Both the position numbers and the translations under genes were made by a program. From Portunus trituberculatus (taxonomy: Eukaryota; Arthropoda; Malacostraca; Decapoda; Portunidae), in assembly GCF_017591435.1 (NCBI RefSeq), contig NC_059289.1, forward strand, positions 19,673,344 to 19,737,343: a stretch of DNA of 64,000 nt. Reading direction: 5' to 3'. Below are positions 41,555-53,300 of the stretch, piece after piece. How positions within the stretch are numbered: the first letter of the stretch is position 1; every line of letters begins with the position of its first letter. A model generated the notes under the pieces. The model was not told the DNA's origin. It saw only the letters and a list, made by a program, of their open reading frames with translations, and ran no database searches.

Positions 41555-42945
41555 GTGTGTATTTATTTACCTAGTTGTATTTACCTAGTTGTAGTTTTAC
41601 AGAGCCTGGGCTTTACGCTCGTGTGGCCCCATCTCCATATCTACACTTATCCAATTTTTTCTTTAAAGCTATGCACACTCTTTGCTGATACCACTTCCTC
41701 ACTCAAACTGTTCCAAGTCTCAACACATCTTTGCGGGAAACTATATTTTTTAATATCTCTCAGACATCTTCCCTTCCTCAGTTTTTTATGTATACGCAAT
41801 CTTGTGCTTCAAATGTCATATTCTTCTCTCAGGATCAATTTCTCATTATCCGCTTGAACCATTCCGTTAATCAATTTACAAACTTGTATCAGATCCCCTC
41901 TCTCCCTTCTCTGTTCCAGGGTTGGTAGATCCATAGTCTTTAGTCTCTCCTCATATGTCATCCCTTCAAATTCTGGAACTATTCTTGTAGCCATTTTTTG
42001 TAGTCTCTCCAACTTCCTTATGTGTTTCCACACAACTCCTGCATATTCCAGTCTGGGTCTTATTATAGTACTTATCAATTTCTTCATTATTTCTTTGTCC
42101 ATGTAGTGAAATGCTAATCCAATATTCCTTAGCAAATTATATGTCTCTGAAAATTTTATCGATATGGCTTACTGGTTGATTGTTTTCTTCCATCGTCACT
42201 CCCAAGTCCTTTTCCTTTTTTACTTTCTTTAGTTCTACTCCATTTCTCATCTTATAGATTCCCACAGGTCATCTTTCACTCTTTCCCATTTCCATGACAT
42301 AGCTTTTGTCCACATTGAATTCCATCTCCAACTTTTTACTCCATTTTCAGATCTTATTTAGGTCTTCCTGCAGTATTTCACAATCCTCTTTTTTGCTTTA
42401 TAACTCTGCACAGTTTCACATCATCCGCAAACAGATTTATGTAGCTGTTCACTCCCTCTGGCATGTCGTTTGTATATATATGAGAAAAAGTATTGGCGCC
42501 AATACTGACCCCTGTGGCACTCCACTTTCTACTGCTCTCCACTTGGACTTCATATCTTTAACTACTGTCCTTATTTCTCTCCCCCTCAAAATAATTTTCC
42601 ATCCATTTCAATGTGCTTCCTTTTAAGCCACCCTTCTCTAACTTCAACAGTAATCTTTCAGGTGGCACTTTATCAAATGCCTTTTTTAAATCCAAATAAA
42701 TACAGTCAGTCTATCCCTCCCTCTCTTGTACTCTATCAACTATTCTAGAGTAGAAACTCAGTAAATTTGTTACACACGACCGACCTTTTCTAAAACCAAA
42801 TTGGCTATTTGATAATAATTTGTTGTCTTCAAGAAACTCGATCCATTGTTCCTTATTACTCCTTCACACATCTTTCATATTACACTAGTTAGTGATACCA
42901 GTTTGTAATTTAAAAGTTCTTCCTTCCTTCCTTTCTTATATGTGT
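41555..42945 (-). mobile_element. CR1/L2-like LINE, family C, copy C2
   Basis: Minus-strand relative of C1. The 3' tail repeats 'acaactaggtaaata' (41570-41600 on plus as tacctagttgta). RT C-terminal frame 42135-41809 contains RPRLEYAGVVW, MTYEERLKTMDLPTL and RRERGDLIQVCKLI. Upstream blocks (GVPQGS..., FADDAK, KKAFDKVP equivalents) are in broken frames to about 42930. The 5' end stops at a TA/TG-rich microsatellite, at the same internal point (the 'catatataag' region) seen in C1 near 13680. Lies just upstream of the collagen exon. Confidence 0.85.
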
Positions 42946-42958
42946 ATGTGTGTGTGTT

Positions 42959-43095
<137 letters not shown>

Positions 43096-43140
43096 AGGCG
43101 ATGGAGGATGATATTAACAGTATATTTTCTCTTTTCACAG

Positions 43141-44586
43141 GACTGGAGTTTCTGGGGAGGTGACACCACTGATGCTCCAGCTGAGGTGCCACATGCTGCG
43201 CTGGGGGATGTGGCACATCAGAGCGACGCCGAAGTAGAAGATAATTACAATGATTATTATGATGTGAATGAAGTTGATATTGACAAGACAGATGATGGAT
43301 TTGGTCTTAGTGCCAGTGCCAACCTTAGTGCTGATGAACCATATAACACCAGACGATATTGGTACAACAGCACCTATAGCTACGGAGACCGAACTGGTGA
43401 CAGTGGCCATGCTAGTCCTAGTGATAGAAGATATGATTATAGTAATAGGAGAGTTGGTAGCAGGTCTGACAACAGTGATGGGGGTGATAACTATAATTCC
43501 AATGATGATGGAGGATACAGTTCTGGAAGCACCCATAATTCAACCAGTTACAGGACATGGTGGACCTACAGTAAAGATGGTGACAGAGGTGATAGAGATG
43601 GTCAGGATGTGGATGATAGACTAAATGAAAATGAAGTACGAGGAGACTATGGAAGAACTGGTTCTGGTACTAGCTACGAAAGTGGAAGATATGGTGGCAG
43701 CGACAGTGGAGGTGCCGGCAGTGGCTACAGTGGAAGTGATAGCTATGGCAGCAGTGGAAACGTTGGTGGTGTTTACGGTGGCAGAAACAGCTATGGCACC
43801 AGTGGGAGCACCAGTGGCGGCTATGGTGGTGGAGACAACTATGGCGGCAGTGGAGGCGCCAGTGGAGGTTATGGTGGCGGGGACAGTTATGGTGGCAGTG
43901 GAGGCGCTGGTGGCAGCTATGGTGGTGGAGACAGCTATGGCGGCAGTGGAGGTGCTGGTGGCGGCTATGGTGGTGGAGACACCTATGGTGGCAGTGGAGG
44001 TGCTGGTGGCGGCTATGGTGGTGGAGACAGCTATGGCGGCAGTGGAGGTGCTGGTGGCGGCTATGGTGGTGGAGACAGCTATGGCGGCAGTGGAGGTGCT
44101 GGTGGCGGCTATGGTGGTGGAGACAGCTATGGCAGCAGTGGAGGTGCTGGTGGCGGCTATGGTGGTGGAGACAGCTATGGCGGCAGTGAAGGTGCTGGTG
44201 GCGGCTACGGTGGTGGAGACAGCTATGGCGGCAGTGGAGGTGCTGGTGGCGGCTATGGTGGTGGAGACAGCTATGGCGGCAGTGGAGGTGCTGGTGGCGG
44301 CTACGGTGGAAGTGACAGCTACGGTGGCAGTGGAGGCGCCGGTGGTGGCTATGGTGGTGGAGACAGGTATGGTGGCAGTGGAGGCGTAGGTGGCGGTTAT
44401 GGTGGAAGTGACAGATATGGCGGTGGTGGTGGTGGTTATGGCTATGATGATACTACTGGTGTGAGACCACAGGTGCAGCCGCGACCTTCAGGCTACCCTG
44501 GCTCTGGTGCCGAACTGCAGCAAGAGTGTGGAGGCGAGGACTGCAACACAGGTGGATGCAAATGCATTGGAGAGAAGGGTTCAAGG
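43141..44586 (+). CDS. COL4A2: Collagen IV alpha-2-like, exon with 7S cysteines and Gly/Tyr-rich extension
   Basis: A 482-codon exon, phase 0 at both ends, with TTTTCACAG acceptor (to 43140) and GTAAGT donor (44587). It encodes part of a secreted basement-membrane collagen chain. Residues 1-190 are acidic and Tyr/Asn/Ser/Asp-rich (DWSFWGGDTT at the start), with N-glycosylation sequons (NLS, NST, NST) and RGD at residues 149 and 167. Residues about 195-433 form roughly 15 copies of GGYGGGDSYGGSGGAG. Residues about 455-482 read CGGEDCNTGGCKC then IGEKGSR, the four-cysteine N-terminal 7S motif leading into Gly-X-Y. By recall this motif and the following exons fit the alpha-2 chain (COL4A2/viking) better than alpha-1. 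Known chains have only a short segment between signal peptide and 7S cysteines, so the extension is odd. The frame is also open upstream to 43096. Confidence 0.88.
43723..44439 (+). repeat. Coding 48-bp minisatellite
   Basis: About 15 head-to-tail units of 48 bp (16 codons) within the collagen exon. Central units are nearly identical at DNA level, with few synonymous changes (for example ggctat/ggctac). Edge units are diverged and shortened (GYSGSDSYGSSG at the start, SDRYGGGGGGYGYDD at the end), a pattern expected from unequal exchange in the core. Confidence 0.95.
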
Positions 44587-45074
44587 GTAAGTATTTATCT
44601 TAGTGTGATCTCTGCTAACAATATTTTATGTAAGGTACCATGTTTGGAGGGGGTGGTCACCATTTATAATATTGCTAACATGCAGAAGATGACTTCACAC
44701 TAAGCAAAATTTGAAAAGCGTGTGCTCAAAACAATTCGTATGTATTTACATTGCAGCCACAATTTTAAAGTTTCGAAGGGATAACACTTTTTGGGTAGCA
44801 GTTCATGAAATGCCCAAATCAGTCTTCTGTTAGGAGGTACTGTCTTAGTTTTGAAACATCAAGGTAACTATGTTGTAAAAGATGAATATATAGGTAAATA
44901 ATTATAATAATGCATAATTTGCAGGTGACAGCAATATTTTTATCATTTTTAGTATTCATTTTTACTGCTACTGTATGCAAGCTCTTAACATTATGCAATT
45001 TATGATGAAAAGATGATTGGATCATCCCAAACTAGAGTCAATTTTGTTACCTTTTCTGGAGTTATGATCAAGCT

Positions 45075-45456
45075 CTGGGGCAGATTTAGGAATTTGGGGA
45101 CCCTAGGCAAAGGTAGGCATGCCCCCCTCCTCCCTATGCACCTTTTATTCTAGGGATGCACCTCTCTTCCTGAATCCTGTCTTTCTGCTTAAGCAGAGAT
45201 GGACTAATTCAATATAGTGGGGAAAGAAAGGGGGGCCCGTTTTCTTTATACATCCATAGGGGGCCTCAAGACACTCTTAATAGGATAATCATTCTGCTGG
45301 CATTTTAGCAAATGGATTTTAATAAAAAACATAAATAATGTGTACAAATAATAAAACCTCTGTTAACCATAAGTGTATGAGGAGTTTCATAAGGCCCCCA
45401 GAAACTCGGGGCCCTAGGCAACCATCTAGTTTTGCCTAATGGTAAGTCTGCCATTG
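45075..45456. mobile_element. MITE, 382 bp, GGCAGAYTTA ends
   Basis: The left end CTGGGGCAGATTTAGG and the inverted right end CAATGGCAGACTTACC are related. They are flanked by atcaagct (45067-45074) and atcaaact (45457-45464), an 8-bp target duplication with one mismatch. Both flanks also share inward 'gccctaggca' and 'accctaggca' blocks in inverted orientation. No coding capacity; hAT-like by duplication size. Confidence 0.65.
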
Positions 45457-45589
45457 ATCAAACTTAAACATGTAATATAAATCCCCCAAACCCAAATGGC
45501 AGAGATATGGGAATCATTCAAATTAGCAAGTCAAAGTATAGGGCAATAATTCTGGGAAAGCATATAATACTTATAGCTATGCGTAGGTA

Positions 45590-48500
45590 ACACACACACA
45601 CACAGAACTGCATAGACATCGTGCCAACTGGATGTATCTAAGCATCTCACAGGGAAAAGCTACAACAGGAGCTGGAGACTGGCCTAGATGTATGTACAGG
45701 GGGGAGGGGGCCTTAGGTTCTCCTGTCTCCATATTATATAAGTTTTGAATTGTATATACAGAAAGAAGGAAGAGAGAGAGAGATGGAACATAGTAGTACT
45801 GCCAGACGTATGACGGAATTAAAACATGCGCCATCGTGTGAAAACCAACAGTACATTGGAACTCCTGTTCAGCAGAGGCACTCACCCACCCCTCCCATAT
45901 TGGCTTCGCTACTGACCAGACAGACTTCCTAACTGACCTCAAGACAGCCTGCAGGCGACACTGGTACTCAACATTGACTGACGCTTTACAGCACACCTCA
46001 CTGAGACACATTAGACAGGACACAAGACACCACTGTTTGGCCTACTCCCCCAACCGGGCACTGGACACGGCAGTCACCAGACTGAGGATTGGCCTCACCT
46101 GCCTCAATGCCCACCTGCACAGGCTGGGCATGACTGACTCTTCCCACTGCCCCTGGTGCCCTACCCAGCCTGACACCCCAGAACACCTGTTCCTGCACTG
46201 CCCTCGTCACCACTCACACCGTGTGGCCCTCCTCCACTCACTGTCTGCTATTCACCCACACAGGCCAACACTGACTGACCTCTTGGGTGACTGCACAAAT
46301 ACCACTCAGGCTTTCAAGACTCAGCCTCACCAGGACCCTCCTACAAAAAACAAATCAACTCCACCGCATATAGCTTGAACACCTCACCACCGCATACCAC
46401 ACCTTTGGGGCACTAGAGGCTGTGACACACAACCTGCACATCCCCAACAAACCCCAAAGAAGAAGAAACTCCTGTTGGACTAAGGGAACTAACTGATGAT
46501 ATTATGGACAAGGATTTTTCTGGATTCAGGGATGAAAGAGGTAGTATGAGAAGGTTGATGAATGCAGAAAGGGAGTTAAGGTACATGAAGGAAGTAATGT
46601 CGAGTCTAATGAACAAACAGGGCTGACTGACAACGGAAAACACAAAGCTGAAATTGAGATTGGTAGAATGTGAGAAGGTCAGTCCAATCAATCAGGGATT
46701 AAAAGAAGAGATACAAGAAATTAAGAAAAAAAATGACATACTGAAAGCCACATGCCAAGACTATGAAAACTCTCTAAGGAGCTTACAGGTTAAGGTGCAG
46801 GATGGGATTATGGACAGGGTAGAAGGTGGATTGGGTGAAAACAAGCTGAAGAAACTACAAAATGAATGGAAGCAGGAACAGGAAGAGGAAAAAGTTAAAT
46901 TTTTGGAACTTTTATAGAGACAAATTCAGGAAAACATGAAAGTCGCTTTAATTGAAGTAATTAAAGAGAAAGAAGAACTGGTGCGGGATACAGTGGATAA
47001 GAGAAAAAGCTTCGTGATTTTTGGGATGAAGGAAAAGAAAAATCCAAATAAACTGACGCGAGAACATTAAGAGAGAGAGAGAACTGGCCAAAACTGTTAT
47101 CAAACAAGTTCAAGATAACACACAGAACTAAACCAGGAGGTGGAGGAAGTGATCAGTCTAAGAAGATACAGGGAAGGGGGTAGGAGACCAATGAAACTGA
47201 GAATGAGATCCGAAGTGGCAGTAGAGGAAATTATGGTTAGGAAAGGGAAGCTGGCCGATGAAACTGGACACAAGGATACATGGATAAAAAGAGATATGAA
47301 CCTTGAGGAGAGGGAAAAGGAGAATATGCTAAGAAGTGAAGCCAAGGAAAAAATGAGGAAAGGACAGAGATAGAGAAGAAGAATTTTTACTGGAGGGTTC
47401 TGGATATGAGACTAAAGAAGTGGTACCTATAGAAGAAAGAGGAGGTTGTGGAGAAGGCAAGAAATTAAGAGTGATCTATACTAATATAGATGTGTTGTTA
47501 TCAAGCATGTTGGAGGTTAGGGATTATTTGAAAGAGAAAAAGCCAGATGTAATGTGCATCATTGAAAGAAAACTAAGAGAAGAGATCCACGTTAACTTTA
47601 AAGAGGAGGGATATAATAGCTTGAGGAGAGAAAGGAAGGATAAAGGGGGAGGAGAAGTGTTAATAATGTTTCATGATAATATATGTATGGAGGATGTGCA
47701 ATATGGTGAGGACAAAGTGGAAGTAATGGGAGTAACAATCAAAACAGGAATTGAAGAATAGAAAAATTATAGTTACATATGTGCCACCTTAGACTAATAC
47801 ATGGGGAACTGAAGAACATCAAGATATGCAAAAAGAGGTGATTAAGTGCCTAGATAACATGATAAGAAGAAATGAAAGAATACTTTTAGTTGGAGACTTT
47901 AACTGTAAAAAAGTAAACTGGAGAGAGATGGAAGTTATGGATAATACTGGGCAGTGGGGCAAGGAAGTGTTACAGTTGACTATGGTTAATGCAATGGACC
48001 AGTGGGTGGAGGAGTCAACAAGGTGCAGAGGGGAAGAAGAACTATCATTGCTTGACCTAATATTCACAAAGAAAGGAGAGCCCCCTCCAATCATACAATA
48101 TCTTAGTACAATGGGTGATCATGTGGCATTGGAGATGCAAATTCATGAGGAAGATGGGATAAGTTACAGAGATGACTACAAAGGAGAGAGATTGAATTAT
48201 GCAAGAGTGGATTTTGAAAAATAAAAGATATATTTTACTGATATTGAGTGGAGAAACATTATGTACAGAAAGACAGTACAACGGAAATATGATATATTCT
48301 TACAGAAATATAATGAAGTAAAAAAAATTGTATCTGTTTATAGAGTTCAGAAAAAAATACATGCTTGGTACAATGCTAGATGCATACAAGCTAAAAAGGA
48401 AAAAGATAAAGTGTGGAAGAAACTCATAAAACAGAGAAATTACTATAACAGATTGCAATACAAGGATGCCAGAAATGAATATATTAGAGTATGGAGAGAG

Positions 48501-50306
48501 GAAGAAAGAAACTTTGAAAAAGATGTGGTGGGTAAAAGCAAAAATGAACCCACTTTTCCACAAGTATATAAATGGCAAAACAAAGAACAAGGAAACAATT
48601 GAAAAAATAATTGAAAAAGGGAAGACATACCAAACAGAAGGAAATGTGTGAAATAATGAATGAGAGCTTCAAAACAGTGTTCACTGCAGAAGAAGATTTC
48701 ACAGAACCTAATAGGACATTGCATTGCCAAGGAATTCAGGAGATTGCAGTGCACAAAGAGGATATAGGAAGATTATTGGATAAATTGGATGTCAGAAAAG
48801 CAATAGGGCCAGATGGTGTATCAGGTTGGGTGTTACAAGAATGTAGAGTGCAACTACTGGATCCAATTTGGGAAATAATTATAGGTTCAATAAATGAAGG
48901 AGAAAGTTCCACTAGAATGGAAGAGAGCCAACATAATTCCGATATTTAAAGGAGGAAAGGCAACTGAACCACTAAACTACAAACCAGTGTCACTTACAAG
49001 TGTCTTGGGGAAATTGTGTGAAATAATGAACAAAGAAAAATTAGTTAAATTTCTAGAAGAGGAGCAAGTCATATCAAACAGACAATTTGGATTCAGGACA
49101 GGGAGGTCATGTGTGTCAAACTTATTAAGCTTTTACTCGAGAGTTATTGCAGGACTGGAAAACAGAGATGGATGGGTGGACACAGTATACCTGGACAAAA
49201 AAAAAAGGCTTTTGATAAAGTCCCTCATGGAAGACTACTTTGGAAGCTAGAGAACATAGGAGGACTGCGAGGAACTTTGCTAGAATGGACAAGAGATTAT
49301 TTGGAGGATAGGGAAATGAGAACTGTGATCAGAGATACATACTCATATTGGGATAAAGTAACTAGTGGATTACCACAAGGGTCTGTGTTAGGCCCATTAT
49401 GTTTCAGATTTATGTAAATGACATTCACATAGGAGTTAACAGTTATATAAATTTGTTTGCTAATGATGCAAAGCTGCTAAGAGTTATCAAAACTATAGAG
49501 GACTGTCTGCTGTTACAGGAAGGTATAAACAAGATTTATGAGTGAAGCAGGAAGTGGAAATTGAAGTTAAATGCCAAGAAATGTAACAGTGGAACTAGGA
49601 AAGAGTAAAAGAAGACCGGTATGGAACTATCTGATTGGAGAGGAACAAATAATGAAGTCTAAAGAGGAAAAGATCCGGGAGTGATTATACAGGAAAATCT
49701 GAACCTCAAAAAATTCATAAGCAAGATATTTGGATTATCATATAAAATGTTGACTAATATAAGAGTGGCATTTCAATACAAAGATATGATGAAAAAAGTC
49801 ATCACAAGCATGATACCTCCAAGGCTGGAATATGCAGCAGTGGTGTGGTCTCCAAGCTCTAAAAAAGATATAAGAAGATTAGAATGGATACAGAAGATTG
49901 CTACAAAGATGGTGCTGGAACTAAAAGACCTAACATATGAAGAATGGCTGAAGGATATAGGACTACCAACCTTACAAGATAGAAGAGAACGAGGAGACCT
50001 AATAACAGTGTACAAGATAGTCAATGACATTGAAAAGATAGACAAGGAAGACCTGGTGCTGGTGATAGAAGAAGATAGAAGGACAAGAGATCATATAAGG
50101 AAGATCAAGATGAGGCAGTGTGTGAAGGATATTGGAAAATACAGTTTACACACAGAACAGTGAAGTGGAATGCATTGAATAATGAAGTTGTTACAGCACA
50201 TAATGTGCATAACTTTAAGGAAAAATTGGATAAATGGAGTTATGGAGATAGGACACCATGAGCCCTGCTTGAACCCTGTACAATACAACTAGGTAAATAC
50301 ACACAC
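45590..50306 (+). mobile_element. CR1/L2-like LINE, family C, copy C3
   Basis: A near full-length element on plus in the collagen intron. The 5' UTR (from about 45600) is shared with C4. A coiled-coil-like ORF1 region (46500-46917, with LKEEIQEIKKKNDILKATC) follows. The endonuclease region starts KKLRVIYTNIDVLLSSMLEV (47458) and includes GDFNCKKVNWREMEVMD (47897). RT pieces: 48611-48949 with GPDGVSGWVL, 48894-49250 with TEPLNYKPVSLTSVLGKLC, 49109-49417 with GLPQGSVLGPLCF. The active site reads LFANDAK instead of FADD near 49455. The C-terminal part is 49681-50163, with RLEYAAVVWSP and RRERGDLITVYKIV. The 3' tail is 'acaactaggtaaata'. Many frameshifts. Interrupted by another LINE at 45870-46466. 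Confidence 0.88.
45870..46466 (+). mobile_element. Nested 5'-truncated LINE with 10-bp target duplication
   Basis: A 597-bp insert in LINE C3, flanked by the perfect direct repeat AACTCCTGTT at 45860-45869 and 46467-46476. The reading at 45974-46378 ends a non-LTR polyprotein: ALDTAVTRLRIGLTCLNAHL, then a Cys/His cluster CPWCPTQPDTPEHLFLHCP (C-x2-C...H-x4-C), a zinc-knuckle-like C-terminus typical of R1/I-group LINEs. GC-rich compared with its AT-rich host. The 3' end is (AAG)n-like ('aaagaagaag'). The upstream endonuclease and RT are absent. Confidence 0.85.
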
Positions 50307-53300
50307 TGCCGACACCGTGCTGAGAGCAGCTCCTTGGGAAAGAGATTCAGCAGGCATTGGAGTCTGACCTAGACTTATGTACAAAGGGGTAAGGGGCAAT
50401 AGGGTTCTCCTGTCTCCTTAATAAATAAGTTTTGGATCATATAGATGGAAAAATGGAGAGAGAAACGGAACTGAGTGGTGCGGCCAGACGTATGACATCA
50501 AAACATACGCCATGTTGTGAAAATCAGCGATTTATTGAAGCATCTTTTGGACTGAGGAGATTGACTGAGGATAATATGGATAAGGACTTTTCTGGATTTA
50601 GAGATAAAAGAGGAAATATGAGGTTGATAAATGTGGAAAGAAAGATAAAGTACGTGAAGAAAGTGATGTTGAGTTTAATGGACAAGCAGGACAGACAAAT
50701 AACTGAAAACACAGATCAGAGATTGAGATTTGTCAAATGTGAAAAGGTCAGTATTATCACTCAGGGATTAAAGGAGGAGATACAGGAGATAAAGAAACAA
50801 AATAATGTACTAAAAGCTACATGTTATGACTACGAAAACTCCTTAAGGAGCTTACAGAAATAAGTACAGGATGGGATTAAAGACAGAGTAGAAATTGGAT
50901 TGGCTTAAAACAAACTGAAGGAATTATGAAATGCATGGAAATAAGAACAGGAAGAGGAAAAAGTTAAATTTTCAGAGGTAGTAAAGAGACAAATTCATGA
51001 AAAAACAAAAGACGCTGTTATACAAGTAATTAAGGAGAAAGAAGATCTAGTGCGTGATAGAGTGGATAAGAGAAAATGTTTCGTGATTTTTGGGATGAAG
51101 AAAAAATAATCCAAATAAATTTATGAGAGGACGTGAAGAGAGAGAACTAGCCAAAACTATTATAATTATCAAACAGGTGCAGGACAGCACACAGGAGCTG
51201 GAACAAGAGGTGGAGGAAGCGATTAAATTGGGAAGATTTACTGAAGGGGGGCAGGAGACCAGTAAAAGTGAGAATGAGATTGCAGGTGGCAGTGGAGGAA
51301 ATTATGACAAGGAAAGGGAAGCTGGCTGATGATACTGAACATAAGAATATATGAATAAAAAGAGATATGAACCTAGAGGAGAGGGAAAGAGAGAAAGTGC
51401 TAAGAAATCAAGCTAAAGAAAAAGACGAGAAAAGGATGGAGATCAAGAAAAAGAATTTCTACTGGAGGGTTGTAGATATGAGACTAAAGAAGTGGCATCT
51501 ACGGAAGAAGAAGGAGGTCATGGAGGAGGCAAGAAATTAAGAGTGACTTATACCAATATTGATGGGTTGTTATCCAGCGTGTTGGAGGTTAGGGATTATT
51601 TGAAAGAGAAAAAGGTAGATGTAATGTACATTGTTGAAACAAAACCAAGAACAGAGATCTATATTAACTTTAAGGAGAAGGGATATAATAGCTGGAGGGG
51701 TAAAGGAAAGGAAGGGAAGGGTAAAGTGGGAGGAGGAGTGCTAATAATGGTTTGTGATAATATATGTGTGGAGGATGTGCAATATGGTGAGGGCAAGGTG
51801 GAAGTAATGGGAGTAACAATCAAAACAGAGGAATTGTGAAAAAGAAAAATCATAGTTACATATGTGCCACTTAAGACAAATACATGGGGAACTGAGAAAC
51901 ATAGACATGCAAAGAGAGGTGATTAAGTGCTTAGATAATATGTTGAGAAGAGATGGAAGAATACTTTTAGTTCGAGACTTTAACTGTAAAATAATAAACT
52001 GGAGAGAGATGGAAGTAATGGATAGTGCTGGACAGTGCAGCGAGGAGGTGTTATAGTTGACTATGGTAAATACAATGGACCAGTAGGTGATGGAGTCGAC
52101 AAAGTACAGGGAGGAAGAAGAACCATTGTAGCTTGACCAAGTATTCACAAAGAAGCCAGAGCCCCCTCCCAGCATACAATACCTTAGTTCAATGGGAAGA
52201 AGTGATCATGTGACATTAGAGCTGGAATTACAGGAGGGAGATGGGATAAGTTACAGAGATGACTACAAAAAAGAGAGAATAAATTATGCAAGAGCAGATT
52301 TTGAAAAAGTAAGGAACTTTTTGCTGACATTGAGTAGAGAAACATTATGTACAAAAGGACAATACAAGGAAAATATGAAATATTCCTACAGAAATATAAT
52401 GAGTAGAGAAATATGTACCTTTTTACAGATTTAAGAAAAAAATACATGCTTGGTACAATGCTAAATGCACAGAAGTGAAAACAGCAAAAGATAAAGCTTG
52501 GAGAAAACTCATAAAGCTGAGAAATGACAATAATAGGCAGCAGTATAGGAATGCAAGAAATGAATATATTAGAGTAAGGAAAGAGGAAGAAAGAAACTTC
52601 GAGAAAGATGTGGTGAGTAAAAGCAAAGATGAACATAAGCTTTTCTACAAATTCATAAATGGCAAAATGAAGAACAAGAAACAATAGAAAAATAATTAAA
52701 GGAGGGAAGACATACCAAACAGAGAAGGAAATGTGTGAAATAATGAATGAGAGCTTCAAAACGGTGTTCACTGTAGAAGAAGATTTTATAGAACCAAATA
52801 GGACATTGTATTGCCATGGATTACAGGAAATCACAGGGCACAAAGAAGATATTAGAAGAATATTGGATAATTTGGATGTCAGAAAAGCAATGGGGCCCGA
52901 TGGTGTATCAGGCTGGGTGTTAAAAGAATGTAAAGAGCAATTGCTGGATCTAATTTGGGAAATAATTACAAGTTCACAGAATGAAGGGAAAGTTCCACTA
53001 AAATGGAAAAGAGCCAATGTAATACCGATATTTAAAGGAAGAAAGGCAACTGAGCCATTAAATTACAGACTGGTGTCACCTACAAACGTTACGGGAAAGT
53101 TGCGTGAAATTATTATCAAAGAAAAATATGTTAAATATCTGGAAGAAGAACAAATCATATCAAGCAAACAATTTGGGTTCAGGACAGGACAGTCATAAGT
53201 ATCAAACTTATTAAGCTTTTACTGAGAGTAATAGATAGGCTGGAAAGCAGAGATAGATGTGTGGACATAGTATACCTGGACATAAAAAAAGGCTTTTGAT

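Noticed and set aside
43625..44389. Alternative +1 frame ORF over the collagen repeat (Met/Val/Ala-rich)
   Set aside because: A repeat-driven shadow frame. The Gly/Tyr frame joins to the 7S cysteines and Gly-X-Y exons with correct splice phases.
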